Assembly (NCBI GenBank): GCA_964398945.1
Contig: CAYNOT010000001.1
Span: 62,001-126,000, forward strand
Origin: JBGTGG01 sp964398945
Lineage (GTDB): Bacteria > Bacteroidota > Bacteroidia > Cytophagales > Cyclobacteriaceae
Reading direction: 5' to 3'
Length of the DNA: 64,000 nt
A program made the translations under genes and the position numbers. Numbering within the stretch: the first letter of the stretch is position 1; every line of letters begins with the position of its first letter. Below are positions 24,825 to 33,271 of this stretch, piece after piece. The notes beneath the pieces were generated by a model. That model had not been told where the DNA came from. It worked only from the letters and a program-made list of their open reading frames with translations, and ran no database searches.

Positions 24825-26465
24825 TTATTCAGTGCCATGCGTAATATTCTTAACTGCTTCAGACCCCAACCGTTCTTTTAATTGTGTGAGATAAAGGCTT
24901 CTAGGTGTTACATGTGTATCCATGGATTCTACATGGCCGTTGGGCTTGGTGAGATCTTGCAAAGCCGCATTGAAGACAACAGCATTCACTCCGATATGAC
25001 CAAACGAATAATTCGTTGCAGTTGGCGGACTTTGAATCAGGAAATCACCTTCACAATTCCAGAAGACAATATTGGCACCTGCCCATCCAATGATATAGTC
25101 CCAATACCTTGCCGTTAATGGGGCTTTTACATTATCATACAATACTCCGTTTGACCAACGGTTGTGCGGCTCACTGGTTGAATATGGATTGATGGCTTTG
25201 CACTCCAGAAATACATTCCCACTGGCTTCCGGTCCTTGCAAAACAAAAGAGTGTCGCCCTTTTTGTGATACACACCGCTGCACTAAACAAAACTGACCAT
25301 TCATTTGAAAAGTAAACCGTCTTCCGCCCCAGCGCATGGAAACCGGCTCGCGCGATTCGCAATCCTGCACTGTTATATACTTGGTACCAGCATTCGCTTG
25401 TATCACACTTCCACCAAAATGAAGAGCCGACATATTGCGCACCCAAACATTTTTTGCATTGGTAATATTTATAAAATTGAAATAATGGTTTTCGTCTGAA
25501 AAATATTCATCACCCTGATATTGAAATTTCGGATCCAATTTATCGCGATCCATATTTCCATAATTGCGTGTGCGAACGGAAGGATCATATTCTGAAACAC
25601 CACGAAGATTTTCGATGCCCACCTGCTCTATACGTTCATCACTATACTTCATTATTTCACCTCCACCCCAGGGCTTTTCAATGGCTGTAAAAATCGGAGC
25701 ATCAATGGTTATCGTATTTCCAGTTACCTCCACGATAGTCCGGTCATAATTGATATCAAATGGCCGCCATCGATTTCTGCCAACCGTGGCGGTATCTAAC
25801 CCAATCGCTGTAATCCAATCGGCATTACCAATCCGTCTTACGATTACCTTATCCCCTTTCTTCAAATTTTTAGCGGATGCTACTTTAAACTTCGTGGCAC
25901 CTACTGGTACATAGTCATTGGTGATGCGAACCTTTACATCCTCTTGAACGGTTATTGATTTTTCACCTTCAATGTTTATCAACGCAGGCCTTCTAAATCT
26001 GCGGGCTGCACCTTCTTCAGGTACAGGAATTTTTCCAAAAATAATGGTGCCTGTATCGCCCATGCCTTCACCGCGTAAGACAACACCGGAAGTTTTAATA
26101 GTGATGGGCTTGTGTAATTCATAGTGACCCATCTTTAAAAGAATGGCGCCCCGAAAACCAAAAGCATCCGGAGGTAATGCCGAAACACTATCGATAACCT
26201 TTTGAATATGATTTGTATTGTCTCCCAAAATCGGCCACAGCGTTGCTTTAATTGGAACCATTGGAATGGCAACACCACCACCTTTGTACCCTGCATGTGA
26301 AAAATCGGGGATTGTATTACCTGAACTGTCGGCAACATATACTAGTTTATTATCAACTCCGGGGTATACACGCGAAGTGGTCGGTAGTAAATCCTGGGTA
26401 TTACCAGAAAATGAACTCACCGACAGAACTAACGCGGTAAGTAAAAATAGTTTCGTCTTCCTCAT
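24825..26465 (-). CDS. Secreted right-handed beta-helix protein, pectate-lyase-superfamily-like
   Basis: A 546-residue exported protein (signal peptide ending near SSFSGNTQ). After an N-terminal segment ending IPDFSHAGYKGGG, it shows the start of a parallel beta-helix (ILLKMGHYELHKPITI, TSGVVLRGEGMGDTGTIIFG). The turns continue through RNMSALHFGGSVIQA, CESREPVSMRWGGRRFTFQM and QRCVSQKGRHSFVLQGPE. This organisation is that of pectate-lyase-3 and GH28-related proteins, but no classical lyase or hydrolase active site could be assigned with confidence. It may cleave or bind a pectic or arabinan-decorated backbone. Its position directly after the double-cupin gene (30 bases) supports a role in the same substrate pathway. 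Activity is not inferred beyond the fold. Confidence 0.75.
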   Translation of the reverse strand: MRKTKLFLLTALVLSVSSFSGNTQDLLPTTSRVYPGVDNKLVYVADSSGNTIPDFSHAGYKGGGVAIPMVPIKATLWPILGDNTNHIQKVIDSVSALPPDAFGFRGAILLKMGHYELHKPITIKTSGVVLRGEGMGDTGTIIFGKIPVPEEGAARRFRRPALINIEGEKSITVQEDVKVRITNDYVPVGATKFKVASAKNLKKGDKVIVRRIGNADWITAIGLDTATVGRNRWRPFDINYDRTIVEVTGNTITIDAPIFTAIEKPWGGGEIMKYSDERIEQVGIENLRGVSEYDPSVRTRNYGNMDRDKLDPKFQYQGDEYFSDENHYFNFINITNAKNVWVRNMSALHFGGSVIQANAGTKYITVQDCESREPVSMRWGGRRFTFQMNGQFCLVQRCVSQKGRHSFVLQGPEASGNVFLECKAINPYSTSEPHNRWSNGVLYDNVKAPLTARYWDYIIGWAGANIVFWNCEGDFLIQSPPTATNYSFGHIGVNAVVFNAALQDLTKPNGHVESMDTHVTPRSLYLTQLKERLGSEAVKNITHGTE

Positions 26466-26495
26466 CCGACCAGTATTTAGTTTTAATTGAATCGA

Positions 26496-27704
26496 CTATT
26501 TATTTTCATCATCCCCCATTACATCGTAACCACGCCATTTAAATTCTTTCGCCAGCTTGCTTGCAGCAGGCCATGCAATTTGGTGCTGACTACTCGCCAC
26601 CCACTTTCTTCTGTTTTCTTCTGTATCAAAAACAAATTGAATCTGATAGTTGTAGGTTGTTGGTTCTGCCTGAATTTCTTTTGATAAGTTCTCAGGAAAT
26701 AGGCGCAACAATTTGGAACTGATGTAGCCGGGCTGAACAGTCATCGCAGGTACATAGACAGAGTAATACATTTTCTCAAACGCTTCACCATTTTCTTTGT
26801 CAACAACAAAATCCATTTGCAACGCCATTGCTTTCGGTGTAGTTAGTGGTTTTTCAATAGCACGCATCTTTTGTCCTGAAGGAGCAATGCTTACCACCAC
26901 AAGTTCTAAATCTCCGCTACCGCTATTGGTGATCGTTGCTGACTCGCCCATTTGAATGGTAAAAGCATTATCCTGCGAAAAGTCAAACGTGGAAGTACTA
27001 ATGGAAAGTTTACCAGAACCCTTGGTCACATAATACACTTCATCTATCCCTTCAGCTTTGTGACTTGCTGATTTTCCTGCTGGTATGATAACATGTCCAA
27101 CGTTGTTCCAATCGGTGCTAAAAACTTCAGGCGAAAATAATTGACGATAGCGAACACCTTCTCCTGCGTATGTAGCATGCTCCTTCAATTTATCCGCTTC
27201 CAATCTTGCGGAAACAAAAACCGGAATCGGATCCAGCGAAGCGCCAACGCGTGCATCCGCCAAATCAAAATTATCGCCTCTGCCTTTTACAGTACTTACT
27301 GCAAAATTAAGCCAACGCACAGGCGACTTTGATGCATTATAAATAGCATGTGAATCCCCCGTCTTGCAGGGAACAAGTGCAGGTGCTTTAATTTTTGAAG
27401 TACGGCCATTGATGGTGAATTCTGCTTCACCATCAAGAAGGACGTACATTTCTTCAATGGTATGATGAAAGTGGTGACCAATCCCTGATTTTGCTTGAAT
27501 AACACCTGCATGGAGATAAAGAAAGTTGGTAGCCAAATCGTTTCTACCAACTAGTTGAGTGAATCCCATTTTACCAGCACCTGCGTGTACGGCTGACAGC
27601 TCTCTGTATTTTGTTGGATCGTTTGGAACAACACGTTCGGCTTTTGGTTGCGCAACAGAAGAAAGCATTGCAAAAAGCATAAGTGGAAGTAACAGTCTTT
27701 TCAT
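26496..27704 (-). CDS. Exported double-cupin protein with C-terminal ferredoxin-like region
   Basis: A 402-residue protein with a signal peptide (MKRLLLPLMLFAMLSSVAQ). The first cupin (about 60-140) holds GIGHHFHHTIEEMYVLLDGEA, supplying the His/His/Glu metal ligands, and CKTGDSHAIYNAS supplies the last histidine. The second cupin (about 185-270) is weaker (IPAGKSASHKAEGIDEVYYV). The C-terminal quarter (about 295-402) has the pattern of a dimeric alpha/beta barrel of the antibiotic-monooxygenase type (MYYSVYVPAMTVQPGYISSKLLRLF, YNYQIQFVFDTEENRRKWVAS). No function is established for this arrangement. It may be a sugar-acid or lactone isomerase or dioxygenase. It lies between the PQQ dehydrogenase (48 bases) and the beta-helix gene (30 bases). 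Confidence 0.75.
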   Translation of the reverse strand: MKRLLLPLMLFAMLSSVAQPKAERVVPNDPTKYRELSAVHAGAGKMGFTQLVGRNDLATNFLYLHAGVIQAKSGIGHHFHHTIEEMYVLLDGEAEFTINGRTSKIKAPALVPCKTGDSHAIYNASKSPVRWLNFAVSTVKGRGDNFDLADARVGASLDPIPVFVSARLEADKLKEHATYAGEGVRYRQLFSPEVFSTDWNNVGHVIIPAGKSASHKAEGIDEVYYVTKGSGKLSISTSTFDFSQDNAFTIQMGESATITNSGSGDLELVVVSIAPSGQKMRAIEKPLTTPKAMALQMDFVVDKENGEAFEKMYYSVYVPAMTVQPGYISSKLLRLFPENLSKEIQAEPTTYNYQIQFVFDTEENRRKWVASSQHQIAWPAASKLAKEFKWRGYDVMGDDENK

Positions 27705-27752
27705 TTTTCTAATATTTAGTGGTGAAATGAAATTTCGATTTCGTTGATTAAT

Positions 27753-29993
27753 TTATTTCTTATCCGGTAACGCATATACCAGATATCCTTTTGGCAACGC
27801 CCCAGGTCGCTTGGAAAAATCATAACTTGATCTGTCAAATCGCATGGAGGCATTGATCACGAGATATTGCTTACCATCAATCACATACATTCCCGGTTGT
27901 CCTGTAGATTCACTACTCATGGTAGTTTCCCAAAGAAGGTTTCCGTTGTCTGCATCAAAGGCGTACAACACTCCACCCTTTCCTGTTGCAAAAACAATTC
28001 CTGTAGACGTTACAATCAAACCTTTCCGGATGGTTCCGCCCGGAGCACCAGTAGTTTTGTCGCCATTAACAAAGGCTGAATCGAGGCCAATTGGTTTTGT
28101 CCATTTAATGGTTCCGGTGTTGAGATCATAGGCAAAGATCGAGGACCAGGGAGGTGCAGCGAGCGCCTGGTATTCAGCTCCGAGTGAAGTTGTATATCGA
28201 TTTTCGGGATGGGGAACATCCTCCGGATAATCCATCATAGAGGAAGCCCGTACTGAATCTTTCGGAATGGTAGCACCACCAGATGCCACCACAGGACCTT
28301 CAATTTTAGTTTCACTATTACCAAAATTAAAATTAAACCGTCTCGGAATACCCCCCATGTATTTGTATAAAGCAGTAAGCGTAGCTTCATCGATGTGGAC
28401 AAAAGCTGGCATCCGACCACTTCCTTCCACCAGCAACGTTTTCATTTCATCATAAGTATACCGTTGTCCTGCATTGACAAGTGAAGGACCAATACCACCT
28501 TTCATTTCCACTCCATGACACGCTTGGCAGTTTCCTTGGTAATAAAGTTTTGCTCTTTTAATTTCATCATCACTTAGCGTAGGTGTAACTGGTACAACTT
28601 TTTCAAGTCTGTACGTATACCCGTGCTCTTGTGCCATGATATACATCATCCCTTTTTCAGGATCGGCTGCCGTATTCCCATAGCTGGCACCGCCTGTTGC
28701 CCCCGGCATTGTAATCGTTTCGTATTTATCAGAAAGGGGAACAAACAAACCTGACTTAGCGGAATCCAGGCGTTTATACCATTGTTCTTTTTGTTCCTCG
28801 GAAAAATAGGGATTCAACGTTTCCTTCGTAATTGCATGGCGTGTAAAGTGAGGAACGACTGTTGGAATGGGTTGTGTTGGCCAGGATTTTTCGCCCGGCA
28901 TTTCACTGGACGGAAATGGCATCTCTTCAATTGGAAATACCGGCTCACCCGTTATCCGATCAAAAACAAAAACCAATCCCGATTTAGTTGCCACCGAAAC
29001 TGCGTCAATCTTCTTTCCGTCTTTGTTAATGGTTAACAATTGTGGTGCGGAAGCAAGATCATAATCCCACAGATCATGATGTACGGTTTGAAAATGCCAT
29101 AACCGTTTACCTGTCTTTGCATCCAACGCCACGAGACAATTTGCAAATAGATTACTTCCTTCACGATCTGCACCATAAAAATCATACGTTGCTGAACCTA
29201 ACGGTAAATAGACAATTCCCCTTTCTTCATCCACAGACATCTCACTCCAGACATTTACTGCACCAACATACTTGTAGGCATCCTTTGGCCAGGTGTCGTA
29301 CCCAAATTCTCCCGGTTGGGGAATCGTATGAAACGTCCATTCCAGTTTTCCGGTTATTACATTGTAAGCGCGCACATATCCCGGAGGTGAAAAATAATCT
29401 TCACCAGGAGCAGAACCAATAATTACCAAATCTTTAAAGATGACTCCCGGCATCATGGGTTGTACCCTGCGAATGGAAGTTGGGTCGCGGTCCAATCCTT
29501 CACGCAAATCCACGTAGCCATTTGTACCAAACGTTGGGATTGTTAATCCGGTAGTAGCATCCAATTGTTGTAATGCATTGTTCAATGCAAATACCAATCG
29601 CTTGTCTTTTTTATCTTTGCTCTCCCAATAATTTATGCCGCGTCTGGTGAGCCCACGTAGGTTTGTATGTATCCAAATTTCTTCTCCGGTTTTTGCGTTC
29701 AATGCAATTAAGGAATAGTCTTTTCCATACACATACATGATGGTGTCCACGATAATCGGACTAAAATTATAAAACCCTTCACCCGTTGGATAATTCCAAA
29801 CCAACTCTAGCTGAATTACATTTTCCTTTGTGATCTGCGAAGCATTGAAAAACTTGGATTGGTCGGGACTTCCACCATAGTGTGTCCAGGTTGTGTGATT
29901 TTCCGCTGATGGTTTTCCACAACTAAAAAAGACACTAACGATACCACCGAGTAGCAGTCCGTTAATGGTGGTGAAAGATTTTCTGAGTGTCAT
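27753..29993 (-). CDS. PQQ-dependent dehydrogenase with cytochrome c domain inserted in the propeller
   Basis: A 746-residue lipoprotein quinoprotein of the glucose/alcohol dehydrogenase type. The ATG at 29993 gives the signal TLRKSFTTINGLLLGGIVS with lipid Cys in VFFSC. An eight-bladed propeller with repeated W-docking blades (GEEIWIHTN, GKLEWTFHT, GKRLWHFQT, NGNLLWETT) surrounds the PQQ site. A complete c-type cytochrome is inserted between blades: heme motif CQACH at about residues 489-493 and axial Met in GRMPAF near 528. Electrons would pass from PQQ to heme and then to the respiratory chain. The likely reaction is oxidation of an aldose to its lactone in the periplasm. Arabinose as the substrate is inference from context. 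PQQ biosynthesis genes are not in the window. Confidence 0.9.
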   Translation of the reverse strand: MTLRKSFTTINGLLLGGIVSVFFSCGKPSAENHTTWTHYGGSPDQSKFFNASQITKENVIQLELVWNYPTGEGFYNFSPIIVDTIMYVYGKDYSLIALNAKTGEEIWIHTNLRGLTRRGINYWESKDKKDKRLVFALNNALQQLDATTGLTIPTFGTNGYVDLREGLDRDPTSIRRVQPMMPGVIFKDLVIIGSAPGEDYFSPPGYVRAYNVITGKLEWTFHTIPQPGEFGYDTWPKDAYKYVGAVNVWSEMSVDEERGIVYLPLGSATYDFYGADREGSNLFANCLVALDAKTGKRLWHFQTVHHDLWDYDLASAPQLLTINKDGKKIDAVSVATKSGLVFVFDRITGEPVFPIEEMPFPSSEMPGEKSWPTQPIPTVVPHFTRHAITKETLNPYFSEEQKEQWYKRLDSAKSGLFVPLSDKYETITMPGATGGASYGNTAADPEKGMMYIMAQEHGYTYRLEKVVPVTPTLSDDEIKRAKLYYQGNCQACHGVEMKGGIGPSLVNAGQRYTYDEMKTLLVEGSGRMPAFVHIDEATLTALYKYMGGIPRRFNFNFGNSETKIEGPVVASGGATIPKDSVRASSMMDYPEDVPHPENRYTTSLGAEYQALAAPPWSSIFAYDLNTGTIKWTKPIGLDSAFVNGDKTTGAPGGTIRKGLIVTSTGIVFATGKGGVLYAFDADNGNLLWETTMSSESTGQPGMYVIDGKQYLVINASMRFDRSSYDFSKRPGALPKGYLVYALPDKK

Positions 29994-30111
29994 AAATTGA
30001 GTTTGGTTAAGTAAGTCAGGTAGGCATTTAGTTATCAAGAAAAAATGCGATGTTATTTCTATTTCATAGATGAAAATTTACATCAGATAATGTGTCCATG
30101 TATTCCATATG

Positions 30112-31857
30112 TTATTTCAATTCAACTGTTTTACTGTTTTTTGTTACTCCATTTTCATTAAATGCATCAATTGTAAAATAATAGGGTTGTAAACCATGCA
30201 GACTATTAATGGTTAATGAATTTGTACCTAGCACCTGATAGGTGTGATATAACTTTTCTTTTGAATTACCATACCGGATATTGTAGCCCGTTGCTCCAGG
30301 TACTTCTTCCCACTTTAATGTGGCAACACTTCGGTCACCATCAAGTCGGTTAACAGTAAGATCGTTCACACTTGCAGGAGATTCTCCTCCCCCATTTCCA
30401 AACACACGAAACCCTGCCAACGTAAATGTTCCATCGGGTACACGATAATTCGTCAACCGGATATAGCGGGCTTTAACCGGTGTTGAAAGTTCAACATAAT
30501 CATGCGGAGCATCGGTTTGATTTTGTGTCTTGTCGGCAAGTTTTTTCCAGTTTATATTATCCGTTGAATACTCTAGTAAGTATTGATAGTAAATACCGGG
30601 TGCTCTGCCCATTAATTCCGATTCATATTCGTAATAGTTTATTTGTATGGCATTCACCGTTGACTCTTTCAACAAGTCCATGCTTATCCATTCTCCCTTG
30701 TCTCCGGTTTTAGCGCTCCAAAATGTTCTGATCTCTTCATCATTCGCATTGGCCTTTGGATGTTCAGGCAACTCAGAAGAAACTTCGATGGGCTTCTTGT
30801 AGGAGAGCAACATCCAACCCGGAAAGAGTTCATCGGGACTTGTAATTTTTTTGGTTGGCATTTTAAAAGGAAAATCCCCAAACCCTGTGTACACATACAA
30901 TTCACCATCCGCATCAAAGAAGGCAGGGAACAATCCGAGCCTGCGCTCGAACATATGTTTCTTTGAGATGGTCATGGTCCCGATGTGCCAATAGTTTCCA
31001 TATGCATCCTGAAACGTACTACCATGACCTGCGCCTGCGGCAAACCCTTCAGGTTTATAAGATGCAGGATTATGTGACGCAAGTGTAAAAGGTCCTAGCG
31101 GTTTATCAGAAACATACACCCCATCGCTATAGCTCTTGTATTCCGTTCCTGGACCCGCGTATTGCAAATAGTACTTACCATTATGTTTATTCATCCATGC
31201 ACCTTCAATCCAGGGGTTTTCACCTTCATTATTATAATCACCTTTTCGTTCCCATCCATATACCTGCTTGTTGCTATTGAACAGTTCCAAAGGCTCACCC
31301 ATTGGACTTAGTGTTTTCTGATCCAACTCCACACCATAAATTGGGTTCACATTAGAACAACCATAATAAAAGAACAGCCTTCCGTCATCATCAACAAATA
31401 AATCCGGATCAATCATGGGAATCGAAAATGTATCGGTGGCAATTTGCCATTTACCTGATTGGGGATCAGCAGTTTTATAAATGGTAAGCGGTGGTGTTGT
31501 ATTCGATGCCATGAAATAAAGTGTGTCGTCCATGACCATCGCTGTAGGTGCGTAATCTTCTAACGGAAGATCTTCCGTCGTAATCAAATCCCATTGTATC
31601 AAATCAGTTGAATGAAAATATCCACCTGATTTCGAAGCAAACAAATAATATTCATTTTTATATACCACCATTGATGGATCGGCTGCTTCACGTCTTGAAG
31701 GTGTATCCAAACGATAGCGATAACTTACGTTCATCGGATTGCAAATGGTTGTAGGGCTTGTATTGTTTAGATCGACATATTGTTGCTGCTCTTGTGTTGC
31801 ACATGCAATTAGCCCCAGCAACCCTACCACTACAACTATTTTAATTATACTTTTCAT
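30112..31857 (-). CDS. GH43 lipoprotein with F5/8-type carbohydrate-binding and fibronectin-III domains
   Basis: A 581-residue surface or periplasmic lipoprotein (LLGLIAC, lipid Cys near residue 19; start chosen at 31857 for this). The GH43 propeller occupies about residues 30-330, with base Asp in AADPSMVVY, modulator Asp in MIDPDLFVDD and acid Glu in WIEGAWMNK. A coagulation-factor 5/8 (CBM32-like) domain spans about 355-480 (SMDLLKESTVNAIQINYY, KARYIRLTNYRVPDG). A fibronectin-III-like domain completes the protein (VNRLDGDRSVATLKWEEVPGA). The accessory domains suggest binding to polymeric plant glycan, unlike the two GH43 enzymes of the main operon. It is followed by the PQQ dehydrogenase. 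The exact bond cleaved is not predictable. Confidence 0.9.
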   Translation of the reverse strand: MKSIIKIVVVVGLLGLIACATQEQQQYVDLNNTSPTTICNPMNVSYRYRLDTPSRREAADPSMVVYKNEYYLFASKSGGYFHSTDLIQWDLITTEDLPLEDYAPTAMVMDDTLYFMASNTTPPLTIYKTADPQSGKWQIATDTFSIPMIDPDLFVDDDGRLFFYYGCSNVNPIYGVELDQKTLSPMGEPLELFNSNKQVYGWERKGDYNNEGENPWIEGAWMNKHNGKYYLQYAGPGTEYKSYSDGVYVSDKPLGPFTLASHNPASYKPEGFAAGAGHGSTFQDAYGNYWHIGTMTISKKHMFERRLGLFPAFFDADGELYVYTGFGDFPFKMPTKKITSPDELFPGWMLLSYKKPIEVSSELPEHPKANANDEEIRTFWSAKTGDKGEWISMDLLKESTVNAIQINYYEYESELMGRAPGIYYQYLLEYSTDNINWKKLADKTQNQTDAPHDYVELSTPVKARYIRLTNYRVPDGTFTLAGFRVFGNGGGESPASVNDLTVNRLDGDRSVATLKWEEVPGATGYNIRYGNSKEKLYHTYQVLGTNSLTINSLHGLQPYYFTIDAFNENGVTKNSKTVELK

Positions 31858-31864
31858 AGCATGC

Positions 31865-31880
31865 TGATTTATATAAATCA
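31865..31880. promoter_or_regulatory. Perfect 16-bp palindrome upstream of the GH43 lipoprotein gene
   Basis: TGATTTATATAAATCA is its own reverse complement. It fills most of the 33-base gap between the outer-membrane protein stop and the GH43 start. It does not resemble the AAGTGTA repeat. It could be an operator or a coincidence in AT-rich sequence. Confidence 0.25.
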
Positions 31881-31890
31881 ATAGAACCTT

Positions 31891-33186
31891 CTAATCCTCT
31901 TTACTGAAAATATTATACTTTACAAGAAAATGAAAACTGTTTATCTTACTTCCTAAATTCGAAAAATTGGAAATTCCGTTTGAACGCTCAAACATGAATT
32001 CCAGGCATGTCCGTTTTATCTGATAGCCAATTGATGAGATAAACCCCGTTTGAAATCCACTAGACCTAAATTCCCTTTCCCTGGGTGATGACGGATATTC
32101 TTCAACCCATTCAGAATGGGTTTCATCAAGAATTCCAACTAAGCCTCCAATGTTAAGGTAGAGCGGAAGGGAACGAATCGGATAAATACCTACATTAAGG
32201 TTGCCACTAAAAGAATTGTATCGAAAATCCATGGTTGATTCTTTCTTCTCGAAAGCATTATAATGGCTGCCGATCACTTTTAAATTGGTATATAATAAAA
32301 ATAAATTAAGCGACAACCGATCGCGCCTCAAGGAATTGACACTGACACCAAAACCTATATCGGGTGAAAATTTGGATTCAAAATCACCTTCTGTGAATGC
32401 ACGAAAGGCTAGTAGGTCCGACTTGAACTTAATACTGGAAACATTCAACCCAAAAATTCCTTGAAAACCGATGTTAAAGTTTTTAATTTTTTCAACTTCC
32501 TCAACCGTTTCATCAGCACACTTTGCATACTTATTAAAAAGGCTTTCCAAATTGCTCATTTCGTACTTTGTCTTCTCAACATTCGGCCCCAAGGTTGGAC
32601 ATTCACTAAATAACACTTTCAATTGCCGGATGTAAAAATTATTTTCTACCGTGTAGGTCTTATATCCTCCACCAATTTTGTGGTCAATCAAATACTTCTT
32701 ATAGACTAACTGTTCAATTGGATTGATACCATCTTTTATAAAAAAATACTTCCATCCTTTCACATTTTTGCTATAATACAGACTTTTGTTACCTCGAAAA
32801 ATTACTTGCAGAAACAAAGTATCCTTGACAAATTCAGGTTGTGCGGAGTAATTCATGTTTTGTAAATTACCCGTTGAGTGATCTACATTCACGATTGCAC
32901 TTTCATAATACTCACCCGCCACATAAAATAATTTGATATCAAGTGGCGTATAAACTTCTTTTCCATTCGGACCATTAAAGGAAACCTGCTTGGGAGCTGT
33001 ATCCCATCGGGAAGCACTAAACATTCCTTTAATAGTGTCACCTGCATTTGTTATCACATAGCCATCCTTATCAGTTTTTTGTGCAATAGAAGTGTGAAAC
33101 ATTAGCATCACTAAAAGAAATAAACACAGGGCACTCATGTTTACCTCTTTTTTCTTATTCACGCGAGCAATATCCATTTTTTCCAT
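31891..33186 (-). CDS. Outer-membrane beta-barrel protein of unknown function
   Basis: A 431-residue exported protein. A basic n-region (VNKKKEVN) precedes the hydrophobic core MSALCLFLLVMLMFHTSIAQ, so the start may be 33186 or the ATG three codons later. The mature N-terminus, DKDGYVITNAGDTIKGMF, is a hallmark of a Bacteroidota family whose first domain is a beta-structure of unknown role. The second half (from about residue 240) alternates polar and hydrophobic residues in barrel strands (NLNVGIYPIRSLPLYLNIGGLVG, FISSIGYQIKRTCLEFMFERS, FHFLVKYNIF), consistent with an 8-10-stranded outer-membrane barrel. It is inserted between carbohydrate enzymes, but nothing in it indicates sugar binding. 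Function unknown. Confidence 0.75.
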   Translation of the reverse strand: MEKMDIARVNKKKEVNMSALCLFLLVMLMFHTSIAQKTDKDGYVITNAGDTIKGMFSASRWDTAPKQVSFNGPNGKEVYTPLDIKLFYVAGEYYESAIVNVDHSTGNLQNMNYSAQPEFVKDTLFLQVIFRGNKSLYYSKNVKGWKYFFIKDGINPIEQLVYKKYLIDHKIGGGYKTYTVENNFYIRQLKVLFSECPTLGPNVEKTKYEMSNLESLFNKYAKCADETVEEVEKIKNFNIGFQGIFGLNVSSIKFKSDLLAFRAFTEGDFESKFSPDIGFGVSVNSLRRDRLSLNLFLLYTNLKVIGSHYNAFEKKESTMDFRYNSFSGNLNVGIYPIRSLPLYLNIGGLVGILDETHSEWVEEYPSSPREREFRSSGFQTGFISSIGYQIKRTCLEFMFERSNGISNFSNLGSKINSFHFLVKYNIFSKED

Positions 33187-33271
33187 AGTATGTAGCTGTC
33201 AACGTGTTTATCTGAATAAAAAAATTCCTACTGTCAATTTTAAATTGTTCAATCTTATCCAAAAGAATTTA

